Notes under the pieces: generated by a model | What the model saw: the letters and a program-made list of their open reading frames with translations, nothing else | Database searches by the model: none | What the model was told of the DNA's origin: nothing | NCBI GenBank assembly: GCA_017631315.1 | Contig: JAGBTN010000012.1 | Location: 1 to 64,000, forward strand | Length of the DNA stretch: 64,000 bases | Direction of reading: 5' to 3' | From: Bacteroidaceae bacterium | Lineage (GTDB): Bacteria > Bacteroidota > Bacteroidia > Bacteroidales > Bacteroidaceae | Made by a program: the position numbers and the translations under genes | Shown: positions 9,903-19,673 of the stretch, in pieces | Layout: every line of letters begins with the position of its first letter | Position numbering within the stretch: the first letter of the stretch is position 1

Positions 9903-10922
9903 ATGATAAGAGAAGTAAAATTCGAGTCACAAGACCGTCGTATCAAGCAGATTCTTGCTTGCTTGAACAAACATGGTATTGCTTCTATCGAGGAGGCTAA
10001 CGAGATTTGTGAGGCTGCCGGCCTCGATCCTTACAAGACTTGTGAGGAGACACAGATGATCTGCTTCGAGAACGCAAAGTGGGCATACGTTGTAGGCACC
10101 GCAATCGCTCTGAAGGAGAAGGCTAAGGACGCCGTAGAGGCTGCCAACTACATCGGCGAAGGCTTGCAGAGCTTCTGCATTCCCGGTTCAGTTGCTGACG
10201 ACCGCAAGGTAGGCATCGGTCACGGTGAGCTCGCTGCTCGTCTGCTCAGCCCCGAGACAAAGTGCTTTGCTTTCCTCGCTGGCCACGAGAGCTTCGCTGC
10301 TGCCGAAGGCGCTATCAAGATTGCCCAGATGGCTAACAAGTCAAGACCAGCCGACAAGCCCCTCCGTTGCATCCTCAACGGCCTCGGCAAGGACGCTGCT
10401 ATGATTATCAGCCGCATCAACGGCTTTACATATGTGCAGACACAGTTCGACTACTTCACAGGCGAACTGAAAGAAGTAAAGCGCATACCTTACTCTGATG
10501 GTCCCCGTGCTGCCGTGAACTGCTATGGCGCAGACGATGTTCGCGAAGGCGTTGCTATCATGTGGAAGGAAGATGTAGACGTTTCCATCACAGGTAACTC
10601 TACCAACCCCACACGTTTCCAGCACCCCACAGCAGGCACATACAAGAAGGAACGTACACGTGCCGGCAAGCCCTACTTCAGCGTAGCAAGTGGTGGCGGC
10701 ACAGGTCGCACTTTGCACCCCGACAACATGGCAGCAGGTCCCGCTTCTTACGGCATGACCGACACACTTGGCCGTATGCACTCTGACGCTCAGTTTGCAG
10801 GTTCAAGCTCAGTGCCCGCTCACGTAGAGATGATGGGCTTCCTCGGCATCGGCAACAACCCAATGGTAGGTTGCTCTGTTGCTTGCGCAGTACAGGCTGA
10901 CCTCTATTTGAACAAGAAGTAA
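9903..10922 (+). CDS. GGGtGRT family protein
   Basis: 339 residues with the family signature GGGTGRT in FSVASGGGTGRTLHPDN, followed by a conserved C-terminus (HVEMMGFLGIGNNPMVGC). The family is common in anaerobes and has no established function that I know. The 20-base spacing, shared biased codon use and the strong Shine-Dalgarno site tie it to the NifU-like gene upstream, which suggests a role with iron-sulfur proteins. A strong terminator follows directly. Cysteines occur throughout, but no classical ferredoxin motif is visible. Confidence 0.85.
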   Translation: MIREVKFESQDRRIKQILACLNKHGIASIEEANEICEAAGLDPYKTCEETQMICFENAKWAYVVGTAIALKEKAKDAVEAANYIGEGLQSFCIPGSVADDRKVGIGHGELAARLLSPETKCFAFLAGHESFAAAEGAIKIAQMANKSRPADKPLRCILNGLGKDAAMIISRINGFTYVQTQFDYFTGELKEVKRIPYSDGPRAAVNCYGADDVREGVAIMWKEDVDVSITGNSTNPTRFQHPTAGTYKKERTRAGKPYFSVASGGGTGRTLHPDNMAAGPASYGMTDTLGRMHSDAQFAGSSSVPAHVEMMGFLGIGNNPMVGCSVACAVQADLYLNKK

Positions 10923-10944
10923 TTCGGGAATTCCCTTATAAAAA

Positions 10945-10982
10945 GATCTCCTGCACTCACACGAGTCGCAGGAGATTTTTTT
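10945..10982. terminator. Rho-independent terminator after the GGGtGRT gene
   Basis: The stem ATCTCCTGC/GCAGGAGAT with inner ACTC/GAGT around ACAC is followed by seven or more T. It ends the NifU-like/GGGtGRT transcript and may also act on the converging recX side. Confidence 0.9.
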
Positions 10983-10986
10983 CTTA

Positions 10987-11472
10987 CTAATCTAATTTCA
11001 GATATTCATCAACAGCATCAATAACAAGTTCCATCTCAAAGCCTCGAGACAAAAGATGACGAACCAGTTTGCCTTTACGCTGATACATATTTGTATCTTT
11101 TAGGGTTCTGTCCTTCGACCGAAGCGCACCGTTCAATGCTTCCATGTAATCCTTTTCCGAAATGGTCGATACGCCCTCTGCTATTTCATCTTCACTCAAA
11201 CGCAAACGTCGAAGCATCTGCACAATCTTGACCTTCCCCCAATGAGTGTAAAGAAATTTGTCGTGGCAATAGGCTCGGCTGAAACGAGTATTGTCTATAA
11301 ACCCCTCCTCCATAAGCCTATTGAGGATGTCATTAGCATCTTCTCCCGAGACACCCCACGCTTGTAACTTCTCATAAATTTGAGATGCGCAATGTTCACT
11401 GGCACTACATAAAAAGGCAGCCTTACTGAGAGCTTCGTCTTTCGATAATTGTCCTATTTTTTCCTTGCGCAT
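10987..11472 (-). CDS. recX: Regulatory protein RecX
   Basis: 161 residues built of short helical repeats, with typical RecX blocks such as RLMEEGFIDNTRFSRAYC and LVRHLLSRGFEMELV. RecX binds RecA filaments and limits recombinase activity. The start ATG at 11472 overlaps the end of prmC by 19 bases, so translation is probably coupled. recA itself is not in the window. Confidence 0.93.
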   Translation of the reverse strand: MRKEKIGQLSKDEALSKAAFLCSASEHCASQIYEKLQAWGVSGEDANDILNRLMEEGFIDNTRFSRAYCHDKFLYTHWGKVKIVQMLRRLRLSEDEIAEGVSTISEKDYMEALNGALRSKDRTLKDTNMYQRKGKLVRHLLSRGFEMELVIDAVDEYLKLD

Positions 11473-12269
11473 ACAAATCTGTCATTATCGTATTGATCCT
11501 TCACTATCTGTGTTTCCTTATAACCCTTTTGCAAAAGCAACGTCTCAACTTGTCTGGCATATGCCCTGTTCACCTCAAAAAAGAGCCAACCGTTGTTCTC
11601 AATATGCTTAGAACCAAACTCTGCGATGGCGCGATAGAAACGCAAAGGGTCATCATCGGGAACAAAAAGTGCAAGATGGGGCTCATGGCAAAGAACATTA
11701 TCATCCATCTCTTTCGCTTCGCTCGAGCAGATATATGGTGGGTTACTCACGATGACCTTCCATTGCTTGGCATGGGATTTAGGTTGTAAAATATTTTCAC
11801 ATTCAAAGCTCACATCAGCCCCCAAACGTTTCGCATTTTGTTCTGCAACCTCAAGAGCCTCACCCGACACATCAAAAGCCGTCACCTTGAATCCCATAAG
11901 AGACAATGTTATGGCAATACAACCACTACCGGTCCCTACGTCCAGTACCGACTCGCCCTTAACAACATTCTTTTCCACTAAATGTACCAACTGTTGGGTT
12001 TCTGGTCTTGGTATAAGAACATTGGAATTGACCACAAACATGTGGCCACAGAACTCTTCACGACCCAAAACATACTGCACGGGCTCCCCGTGCACAATTC
12101 TATCAAGGATTATTTGCAACTCTGCTTTGTCCTTTTCTGATAAAGTTGTATCTTTGCCGAGCAGAATATCATTGCGCGACAGATTGAAACGCTGGCACAT
12201 CACTAATTCATATAGTGCTCGAGCCTCACCCAAACCATATTTTTGTCGCAACCTCTGTAACCCTTCCAT
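11454..12269 (-). CDS. prmC: Peptide chain release factor N5-glutamine methyltransferase
   Basis: Methylates the GGQ glutamine of release factors RF1 and RF2. The 271 residues have an N-terminal helical domain with GEPVQYVLG and LIPRPET, the SAM-binding DVGTGSG at 110-116 and the catalytic NPPY at 176-179. A promoter box (CAAAGATA, 12293-12300, read on the minus strand) lies 23 bases upstream. It heads a two-gene unit with recX. Confidence 0.96.
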   Translation of the reverse strand: MEGLQRLRQKYGLGEARALYELVMCQRFNLSRNDILLGKDTTLSEKDKAELQIILDRIVHGEPVQYVLGREEFCGHMFVVNSNVLIPRPETQQLVHLVEKNVVKGESVLDVGTGSGCIAITLSLMGFKVTAFDVSGEALEVAEQNAKRLGADVSFECENILQPKSHAKQWKVIVSNPPYICSSEAKEMDDNVLCHEPHLALFVPDDDPLRFYRAIAEFGSKHIENNGWLFFEVNRAYARQVETLLLQKGYKETQIVKDQYDNDRFVCARKK

Positions 12270-12292
12270 TCGCAGTTCTTCTTATATAGGGA

Positions 12293-12300
12293 CAAAGATA
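12293..12300 (-). promoter_or_regulatory. -7 box of prmC-recX
   Basis: Minus-strand TATCTTTG, 23 bases before the prmC start codon. Confidence 0.65.
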
Positions 12301-12324
12301 CGAAGAAAAAATGAATTACAGGTC

Positions 12325-13311
12325 ATGATTCACGAACTAAAATACATGCATCGCTGCATACAACTGGCAAAATGCGGAGAGGCAGGAGCCCCTCCCAACC
12401 CTATGGTCGGTGCAGTTGTAGTATGCGACGGGCGCATCATCGGCGAAGGCTATCACCGTCGTTGCGGTGGACCTCATGCCGAAGTAAACGCAATCAATAG
12501 TGTAAAAGACAGACGACTCCTGAGTCGAAGCACCATATATGTCAGCTTAGAACCTTGCGCCCATTACGGCAAAACACCGCCATGCGCAGACCTTATTATC
12601 AAAAGTGGCATACCCCGTGTCGTCATTGGATGTGCCGACCCATTTGCCAAAGTTAACGGACTGGGCATCAAAAAACTGCGAGATGCAGGATGCGAAGTTA
12701 AAGTTGGGGTACTAGAGAGCGAGTGCCTGGAATTGAACCACCGTTTCTTTACCTTTCACAAAAAACGCAGACCCTGGATAACACTCAAGTGGGCACAAAG
12801 TAAAGATGGTTTTATTGGCGCATGCGACACGGCGAACAGAGTTCAATTCTCAAATGCTTTTACTCAAACCATCGTCCATCGCTTGCGAGCAAAAAGCAGT
12901 GCCATTCTAGTTGGCACACGGACAGCAATTCTAGACAATCCAAGCCTCACAACTCGCTACTGGACAGGAGCCAATCCTCTCCGTTTGACCATAGACCGAA
13001 AAGGTTGCCTCCTAGAGAATCTTCGCCTCCTGGACGGAAGCACGCCAACTATTGTATACACGCAAGAAAGCATTGAAGAGATACTTAATGACCTCCACAA
13101 CCGAAACATACAAAGCCTTATCGTAGAAGGCGGTGCATGCTTGCTGCAAAGTTTCATTGATGCCGGGCTTTGGGATGAAGCACGCATTGAAACGGCTCCC
13201 GTCTTTATAAAACAAGGGACCATTGCCCCAAAACTTTCACACGAAGAGTTGAAATGCCAACAGAATTTCGGGAAACACAGCATTTGCATTTATAGACGTC
13301 AAAATATTTGA
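12325..13311 (+). CDS. ribD: Bifunctional riboflavin deaminase/reductase
   Basis: Carries out the second and third steps of riboflavin synthesis from the GTP cyclohydrolase product: pyrimidine deamination, then ribosyl reduction. From the ATG at 12325 the protein has 328 residues. The N-terminal zinc deaminase shows HAEVNAI (H51, E53) and EPCAHYGKTPPC (C78, C87). The reductase half starts near RPWITLKWAQSKDG and includes LIVEGGACLLQSF. The open frame continues far upstream, but that part is antisense to prmC and is not ribD-like; MIHELKYMHRC is a normal RibD start. Confidence 0.95.
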   Translation: MIHELKYMHRCIQLAKCGEAGAPPNPMVGAVVVCDGRIIGEGYHRRCGGPHAEVNAINSVKDRRLLSRSTIYVSLEPCAHYGKTPPCADLIIKSGIPRVVIGCADPFAKVNGLGIKKLRDAGCEVKVGVLESECLELNHRFFTFHKKRRPWITLKWAQSKDGFIGACDTANRVQFSNAFTQTIVHRLRAKSSAILVGTRTAILDNPSLTTRYWTGANPLRLTIDRKGCLLENLRLLDGSTPTIVYTQESIEEILNDLHNRNIQSLIVEGGACLLQSFIDAGLWDEARIETAPVFIKQGTIAPKLSHEELKCQQNFGKHSICIYRRQNI

Positions 13312-13470
13312 CGCATTAGTTTTATTAGCAAATAACGTGTTTGCGCTACCACTACTCACCAACAACATCGCAGTTGTTCTCTTTTCTACAAAATGTATTC
13401 TTTTAAGCCCTTTTGCACTAAATAACCTTAAAATAAGTGTATGAAGCGTGATATTTCTAAATAAATTGCG

Positions 13471-13478
13471 TATCTTTG
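13471..13478 (+). promoter_or_regulatory. -7 box before the DUF6242 lipoprotein gene
   Basis: TATCTTTG lies 26 bases before the ATG at 13505. The -33 element is weak. It also shows that the longer frame starting at 13448 is not the real start. Confidence 0.65.
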
Positions 13479-13504
13479 CACCTCAGAAATCATACACACA
13501 CGCT

Positions 13505-14938
13505 ATGCGCGAAAAGAAATACAAGAGTTTCTGCTGGCCTCTGTTGCTTATTGTTTTAGCGATGCTGGCAATTTCATGTTCCGAGGACACAACCACTGTT
13601 ACGACCAACGACTATTGTTATATCAAGTCTGTTACACTGGGAACCGTAAAGCGAGTCATCACAAAACGCGATCGCCTGGGCAATTTCATCAGTTCGACTA
13701 ATGCGCCTTTCTCCGGTAATACATTTGCCATAACCATAGACCAACGCACTGGCACAATCGAAAACCGAGACTCTCTACCCTATGGCAGCCAACTCTCGGC
13801 AGTAATTGCGACAATCACCTTCGAAGGTGCAACATTGGCATATCGCACGAAAGGCACAGAAGACACATGGGTAGGCTACAACTCTATTGACAGCCTCGAC
13901 CTAACAAAACCACTCGAACTTTTGCTTACAAGTTATGACCAGCAAAGCAGTCGCACATATACACTCAACATCAGTGTTCACAAACAGGAAGGCGATTCAC
14001 TTTATTGGACAAAATGCGACAGCGTCAGCGATAGCAATAGCGATAGCAATAGCGATAGCAATAGCAACAACAAAGTTGCCGCGCTTGAGGGAATGACCAA
14101 TATGAAAGCATTCGTCTTGAACAGCAAACTGATGATTCTCGGAAAGACATCTGCAGGGATCATCCTCCTTGAACGCTCTGGCATTGAAGCGACAGGCACT
14201 TGGGAAGAGGTCTCAACGGACCTGCCAACCGAAGCCGATGTGCAAACCCTTCGTCAGCAAGACGACAACCTTTATGTCAGCACAAGCGACGGCAAAATAC
14301 ACACCTCGACTGATGCAAAAAAATGGGACACCATAAACGAAAATTCTTCCACACCTCTTACACTCATCGAAAAGACCGAAGATTATTTCTACGCCCTCTC
14401 TGAAGGGAAAATACTACGCTCCTCAGATGCAAAAACATGGGAAGAAGAGCAACTCGATTCCGACCCCACATTCTTACCTTCCATCAACATAAGAGCTCTC
14501 TCGCTAAAGCAACGAAATGGCAATAACCGCATTGTCTTGGTTGGTCAAAGAGAACAGGATGCTGTCGTCTGGAACAAGATGTGGAACGAAAGTGAAAACG
14601 AAACAAGAGCAGAATGGATATATTTCCCTAATAGTCCCGACAACACAATTCCCTGTCCACGTCTCCAGCACTTCAATCTGCTTGAATATGACAATAAATG
14701 CATTGCCTTTGGTGGTAGTACGTCCGACAATTCGCGCAAAGCGCTTGAAGCACTATATATCAGTCAGGATTACGGCATAACATGGCGCCCTAGCACAGAA
14801 CTACATATGCCTATTCAATTAGAAGGCATTGAAGGTTGTATTACCAGCACTGTTGACAAAAACAATTTTATCTGGATTATCACTAACGCACAAGTATGGC
14901 GAGGAAGACTGAACAGACTTGGATTCGCACAGCAATAA
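13505..14938 (+). CDS. DUF6242-like lipoprotein with beta-propeller repeats
   Basis: 477 residues from the ATG at 13505. The N-terminus is a lipoprotein signal with lipobox LAISC (C25). Residues after it resemble a beta-sandwich domain, and the C-terminal two-thirds has Asp-box-like strands (STSDGKIHTSTDAKKW, SEGKILRSSDAKTW, YISQDYGITW) typical of a propeller. A Ser-Asp-Asn linker, coded by a 12-bp tandem repeat at about 14026-14070, joins the halves. The product is probably surface or periplasmic; its function is unknown. The next gene starts inside its last 43 bases, so they form an operon with uppS and bamA. Confidence 0.75.
   Translation: MREKKYKSFCWPLLLIVLAMLAISCSEDTTTVTTNDYCYIKSVTLGTVKRVITKRDRLGNFISSTNAPFSGNTFAITIDQRTGTIENRDSLPYGSQLSAVIATITFEGATLAYRTKGTEDTWVGYNSIDSLDLTKPLELLLTSYDQQSSRTYTLNISVHKQEGDSLYWTKCDSVSDSNSDSNSDSNSNNKVAALEGMTNMKAFVLNSKLMILGKTSAGIILLERSGIEATGTWEEVSTDLPTEADVQTLRQQDDNLYVSTSDGKIHTSTDAKKWDTINENSSTPLTLIEKTEDYFYALSEGKILRSSDAKTWEEEQLDSDPTFLPSINIRALSLKQRNGNNRIVLVGQREQDAVVWNKMWNESENETRAEWIYFPNSPDNTIPCPRLQHFNLLEYDNKCIAFGGSTSDNSRKALEALYISQDYGITWRPSTELHMPIQLEGIEGCITSTVDKNNFIWIITNAQVWRGRLNRLGFAQQ
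14026..14070 (+). repeat. 12-bp in-frame tandem repeat in the DUF6242 gene
   Basis: AGCGATAGCAAT is repeated about 3.5 times and encodes alternating Ser-Asp-Ser-Asn. The unit length is a multiple of three, so copy-number change lengthens the linker without breaking the frame. Confidence 0.85.
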
Positions 14939-15630
14939 GCATCTGTTGTCTGCTCTTCTGCTTCGCTGCAAATGCTGAAGAAGAGTTGGAATACAAGATG
15001 GACATTGGAGCAGGATTAGGCGGATGTTTTTACATTGGCGACGCCAATAGTGCTCCTTTTGCCAATCTTAGCGCTATGGGAGCAATCACCGCACGACGAA
15101 TCCTAAATGCACGTATGGCAGTCAAAGCAAACCTCGCTTTTGGACATATTTATGGTACTACCGACGGCTTCATTCCCACAGACGCATATAGCGGAACTCC
15201 AGAAGGAGGTATCCCTACACAAGTAAAGTTTTCACGCAATGTCATGGATTTAGGAGTACAATTCGAACTCAATTTCTGGGGATACGGAACAGGAGTCGGC
15301 TATAAAGGCAATAGTCGAATCACGCCCTATGTCCTGGCTGGAGCAGGTGTTACACTTGGCATGGGAGGTGATGCTGGTGTGTGTGGCGGCATGAATATAC
15401 CCATTGGACTGGGCGTAAAATACAAACTTAAGCCTCGTATCAATCTTGGTTTTGAATGGACAATGCGTTTCAGTACAACCGACAGGCTCGATGCCACAGC
15501 AGAAGGAACACAATTAAAAGACCCATATGGCGTGGAAAGCGCCATGTTCAAAAACAAAGATAATTATAGTTTTGCCATGTTCTTCATTACATACGAAATG
15601 TTTCCAAAACTTCGCAAATGTAATAACTGA
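14896..15630 (+). CDS. DUF6089-like outer-membrane beta-barrel protein
   Basis: 244 residues with a signal peptide (ISICCLLFCFAANAEE) and alternating, glycine-rich strands ending in an aromatic-rich C-terminus, as in small outer-membrane barrels. The order DUF6242, DUF6089, uppS, bamA, ompH is one I associate with Bacteroidales, which supports the DUF6089 assignment. The role is unknown; the context suggests outer-membrane assembly. It starts 43 bases before the upstream stop codon. Confidence 0.75.
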   Translation: MARKTEQTWIRTAISICCLLFCFAANAEEELEYKMDIGAGLGGCFYIGDANSAPFANLSAMGAITARRILNARMAVKANLAFGHIYGTTDGFIPTDAYSGTPEGGIPTQVKFSRNVMDLGVQFELNFWGYGTGVGYKGNSRITPYVLAGAGVTLGMGGDAGVCGGMNIPIGLGVKYKLKPRINLGFEWTMRFSTTDRLDATAEGTQLKDPYGVESAMFKNKDNYSFAMFFITYEMFPKLRKCNN

Positions 15631-15681
15631 CAAAACTATAGCAATAGAAAAGCGAAAAGAACAGATTGAAATACAATTCTC

Positions 15682-16443
15682 ATGAAAGATAACATCGAAG
15701 CAACATTCGACGGGATTCAACTCGACAAAAACAATATCCCCGAATCTATTGCCATAATTATGGACGGAAACGGACGATGGGCACAAGAAAAGGGGCTTCC
15801 ACGATCAAGTGGCCATATACAGGGAGTGGAGAACGTGACTCGCATTACATCGGAATGCGCACGACTTGGTGTCAAATTTCTAACTATGTACACCTTTTCT
15901 ACAGAAAACTGGAACCGCCCAGAAGCTGAAGTTGGAGCCCTAATGCAACTCGTAGCCGACAAACTCGAAGATGAAATATTCATGAAGAATGATGTTCGTT
16001 TCCGCTACATTGGTGACATTGAAAGACTTCCTGCTCCAGCACGCAAACGTGTTCTGGAATGCATGGAAAACACAAAAAACAATAAACGAATGACAGCCGT
16101 AACTGCTTTAAATTACAGCAGTCGCTGGGAGATAACGAAAACCATGCGTGATGCAGTAAAACAAGCATTGACAGGAAATATCACACCTGAAGATATAAAC
16201 GAGCAATACATCAGTGAACATTTGGAAACAAACTTCATGTCGGATCCCGACTTGCTCATACGAACAGGCGGCGAACTGCGCATCAGTAACTACCTGCTAT
16301 GGCAATGCGCATACAGCGAATTTTACTTCTGCGACACATTCTGGCCGGATTTCCAAGAAAAAGACCTGCACAAAGCCATCGCTGCATACCAACAAAGGCA
16401 ACGACGTTTTGGCAAGACAGGCGAGCAAGTGACAAAAGGCTAA
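15682..16443 (+). CDS. uppS: Undecaprenyl diphosphate synthase (isoprenyl transferase)
   Basis: Builds the C55 lipid carrier for peptidoglycan and surface polysaccharides by adding isopentenyl units to farnesyl diphosphate. The 253 residues show MDGNGRW (27-33, with catalytic D28), FSTENWNRP, and the C-terminal [19 protein letters not shown] and EFYF. It is a cis-prenyl transferase, unrelated in fold to the trans-prenyl synthase at 31421. It lies 51 bases after the barrel gene and just before bamA. Confidence 0.97.
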   Translation: MKDNIEATFDGIQLDKNNIPESIAIIMDGNGRWAQEKGLPRSSGHIQGVENVTRITSECARLGVKFLTMYTFSTENWNRPEAEVGALMQLVADKLEDEIFMKNDVRFRYIGDIERLPAPARKRVLECMENTKNNKRMTAVTALNYSSRWEITKTMRDAVKQALTGNITPEDINEQYISEHLETNFMSDPDLLIRTGGELRISNYLLWQCAYSEFYFCDTFWPDFQEKDLHKAIAAYQQRQRRFGKTGEQVTKG

Positions 16444-16477
16444 ACACATCCTCAAGAATCATCTACGGTAAAATAAC

Positions 16478-19102
16478 GTGAAAAGAACATACCTCATTAT
16501 ATTCGTTCTCTTCGGGCTGATTCCCACACTATTTTCACAAGTGGTACAGCGCGAAATAGCTCCTGAAATTGACTATAGCCGAACACCGAGACAATACTAC
16601 ATCGGTCGCATTACGGTTGATGGCGTCAAAAACTATGACGAACGTCTTCTTATTGGCCTTAGCGGCCTGGCAGAAGGACAAAAAATAGAGATACCCAGTG
16701 AAGAGATAACGAACGCAGTAAAACGCTACTGGCGTAATGGCCTCTTCAGCAATGTTGCCATCAGGGTTGATAGTCTAATAGGCGATTCGGCCTATTTGCA
16801 TATACAACTCACACAACGGCCTCGTATCTCACAAATCAACTTCTATGGTGTAAAGAAGAACGAACGAGACGATTTAAAAGAAAAGTTGGGACTTGTCAAA
16901 GACAATCAATTGACACCCAACATGATTGACCGAGCAAAGATTCTCGGAGAAAGATATTTTTCCGAAAAAGGCTACAAAAATGCTGTGATAAATATCGTAC
17001 AAAAAGACGATGCAAGCGCCCCCGACAAAATTATTGTTGATGTTAATGTTGAGAGAAAAGACAAAGTAAAAATCAACAAAATCAATATCATCGGCAATAA
17101 ACATTTAAGCACGAGAAAGATAAAAGGAAACATTATCAAGCCAGGTGTTTTAAAGACAATACACGAAAAACGCTCTATGGCAAGCTGGTTTAGAAGCAAG
17201 AAATTTGTTGAAGCCAAGTACAAAGAAGCGAAAGAGAACCTACTTACTAAGTATGGCGAATTGGGATTCCGCGATGCTATCATTGTAGCAGACAGCGTAG
17301 TTCCACACAATGATCAAGATGTAAACATCTATATATCAATTGAAGAAGGACAAAAATACTACATTCGAAACATTGAATGGGTAGGCAACACGCTCTATCC
17401 AACAGATGTTCTTAACAAGCTCCTTCAATTGAAAAAAGGTGACGTCTATAATCAAACGCTTATGAATGAGCGCCTAATGACTGACGAAGACGCTGTAGGC
17501 AATCTATATTACAACAACGGCTATGTATTCTCCCGAATAGACCCAGTTGAGACAAACATCGTAGGTGATTCCATTGACCTTGAGATGCGAATCTTCGAAG
17601 GTCCGCAGGCGCGCATTAGTCATGTTCGCATCAGTGGTAATGATCGCGTATATGAGAATGTCATTCGTCGTGAACTTCGCAATAAGCCAGGCGATTTATT
17701 TTCTAGGGAAGCACTCATGCGCTCTTTCCGAGAAGTTGTTTCGCTTGGACACTTTGATGAGAGTAGCGAGCCTAAAGTCGAACCAGACCGTGTTAATGGC
17801 ACCGTTGACATCAATTGGGGGCTTACCAGCAAAAGCAACGATCAGATTGAATTCTCGCTTGGTTATGGACAGACAGGTGTTATTGGCCGTATAGGACTAA
17901 AGTTCAGCAATTTCTGCATGGCGAATCTCTTTAGCAAAAAGGGATTACGACGTGGTGTAATGCCGATGGGTAATGGAGAAACATTCAGTATCAGCGGACA
18001 AACAAATGGCCGATATTATCAATCATATAGTGTTAGCTACATGAACCCATGGTTCGGAGGGAAACGCCCCAATACATTCAGTTTGAGTGCTTTCTTCTCA
18101 AAACAGACTGATGTAAGCGACAATTATTATAATTCTGCTTACTACAACAACTATTTTAATAGTTATCTATATGGAATGGGTACTAATAGTTACAATTACT
18201 ATGAAAATTATTATGACCCAAACAAATACGTAATGCTTTTTGGAATGTCTCTCGGTTGGGGTAAACGCCTACGTTGGCCAGATGACAGATTCACACTCTC
18301 CGCAGAATTGAGTTACACACGTTACATGCTCAAAAACTGGCAGTACTTCCTAATGTCAAATGGTAATTGTAACAATATCAACATCGGTCTGAATTTAAGT
18401 CGGAATAGCACAGACAATCCTATTTATCCACGTTCTGGCTCAGACTTCTTATTAAGCATCTCACTGACACCTCCATATAGTCTTTTCAACGATAAAGATT
18501 ATGCAAATCTTGCCACAAACGTTAATAGTCCTACCTATAACAAAGAAATGCAAGAGAAATATCGTTGGATAGAATACCACAAATGGAAATTCAAGAGTCG
18601 TACCTACACCGCACTGAGTGGGCACAATAAGTGTTTTGTCCTGTCCACACGAGTCGAGTTCGGTATTCTTGGCCATTATAATAAAAACAAGCGCTCCCCA
18701 TTCGAAACGTTCTATGTAGGAGGTGACGGTACAAGTGGTTATAGCACTTCTTATGCTACTGAAACAATTGGAATGCGAGGCTACGACAATGGGTCGCTTA
18801 CTCCAAGAGGTGAAGCCGGCTACGCTTACGACCGATTCTCTGTTGAATTGCGCTACCCCTTCATATTGAGTCCGAGTACCAACATCTTCGGATTAGTTTT
18901 TGCAGAAGCAGGCAATGCGTGGAGCAATATCAAGGATTTCAATCCACTTGATATGAAACGCTCAGTAGGTGCTGGTGTACGCATTTACTTACCGATGGTT
19001 GGTTTACTTGGTATCGACTGGGCTTATGGCTTTGACAGTGTATATGGTAGCAGGGCATATTCAGGAAGTCATTTCCACTTCATACTTGGACAAGAATTCT
19101 AA
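16478..19102 (+). CDS. bamA: Outer membrane assembly factor BamA
   Basis: Inserts beta-barrel proteins into the outer membrane. The 874 residues have a signal peptide (LIIFVLFGLIPTLFSQ), five POTRA-like repeats to about residue 430 and an Omp85 barrel with the lid motif GMRGY and terminal strand ending LGQEF. The start codon is GTG at 16478. An Asn/Tyr-rich loop (around YYNSAYYNNYFNSY) lies in the barrel and is probably extracellular. The ompH genes follow directly. Confidence 0.96.
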   Translation: MKRTYLIIFVLFGLIPTLFSQVVQREIAPEIDYSRTPRQYYIGRITVDGVKNYDERLLIGLSGLAEGQKIEIPSEEITNAVKRYWRNGLFSNVAIRVDSLIGDSAYLHIQLTQRPRISQINFYGVKKNERDDLKEKLGLVKDNQLTPNMIDRAKILGERYFSEKGYKNAVINIVQKDDASAPDKIIVDVNVERKDKVKINKINIIGNKHLSTRKIKGNIIKPGVLKTIHEKRSMASWFRSKKFVEAKYKEAKENLLTKYGELGFRDAIIVADSVVPHNDQDVNIYISIEEGQKYYIRNIEWVGNTLYPTDVLNKLLQLKKGDVYNQTLMNERLMTDEDAVGNLYYNNGYVFSRIDPVETNIVGDSIDLEMRIFEGPQARISHVRISGNDRVYENVIRRELRNKPGDLFSREALMRSFREVVSLGHFDESSEPKVEPDRVNGTVDINWGLTSKSNDQIEFSLGYGQTGVIGRIGLKFSNFCMANLFSKKGLRRGVMPMGNGETFSISGQTNGRYYQSYSVSYMNPWFGGKRPNTFSLSAFFSKQTDVSDNYYNSAYYNNYFNSYLYGMGTNSYNYYENYYDPNKYVMLFGMSLGWGKRLRWPDDRFTLSAELSYTRYMLKNWQYFLMSNGNCNNINIGLNLSRNSTDNPIYPRSGSDFLLSISLTPPYSLFNDKDYANLATNVNSPTYNKEMQEKYRWIEYHKWKFKSRTYTALSGHNKCFVLSTRVEFGILGHYNKNKRSPFETFYVGGDGTSGYSTSYATETIGMRGYDNGSLTPRGEAGYAYDRFSVELRYPFILSPSTNIFGLVFAEAGNAWSNIKDFNPLDMKRSVGAGVRIYLPMVGLLGIDWAYGFDSVYGSRAYSGSHFHFILGQEF

Positions 19103-19143
19103 ATACAATATATACATTATTAATATATAAAAAGTATTATACA

Positions 19144-19653
19144 ATGAAAAAGATTCTAATAGCAATGCTGATGCTGCTTAGCGGTTCAGGAATTTGGGCA
19201 CAGAAATTTGCTCTCGTTGATTTAGAATACATATTGAAAAACATTCCTGCTTATGAGCGAGCCAATGAACAACTCAATCAAGTTAGCAAAAAATGGCAAG
19301 CCGAGGTTGAAGCATTGACAACCGAAGCTGAAACATTATACAAGAACTACCAGTCTGAAGCTGTTTTTTTGAGCGAAGAGCAAAAGACCAAGCGTGAAGA
19401 AGCCATTGTTGCAAAAGAGAAAGAGGCTGCTGAACTTAAAAAGAAATACTTTGGTCCGGAAGGAGAACTTTATAAGAAACGCGAAAGCCTTATGGCTCCT
19501 ATTCAAGAAGAAATCTACACTGCCATCAAAGATATCAGCGACCAAAAAGGTTATGGCCTCATACTTGACAGAGCAAGCGATGCAGGCATCATTTTTGCGA
19601 GTCCAAAGATTGACATCTCAAACGAAGTATTAACAAAACTTGGATATAACTAA
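19144..19653 (+). CDS. OmpH/Skp family periplasmic chaperone (copy 1)
   Basis: 169 residues: a signal peptide ending near GIWAQ, a long charged coiled coil from about residue 40 to 115 (the tentacles of Skp) and a conserved C-terminal body. Skp proteins hold unfolded outer-membrane proteins for BamA. This is the first of three tandem paralogues. Confidence 0.9.
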   Translation: MKKILIAMLMLLSGSGIWAQKFALVDLEYILKNIPAYERANEQLNQVSKKWQAEVEALTTEAETLYKNYQSEAVFLSEEQKTKREEAIVAKEKEAAELKKKYFGPEGELYKKRESLMAPIQEEIYTAIKDISDQKGYGLILDRASDAGIIFASPKIDISNEVLTKLGYN

Positions 19654-19673
19654 TAAAACAAATAATAAGCATT

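Noticed and set aside
11752..12324. N-terminal extension of ribD
   Set aside because: It is antisense to prmC and unlike any RibD sequence; the family start is at 12325.
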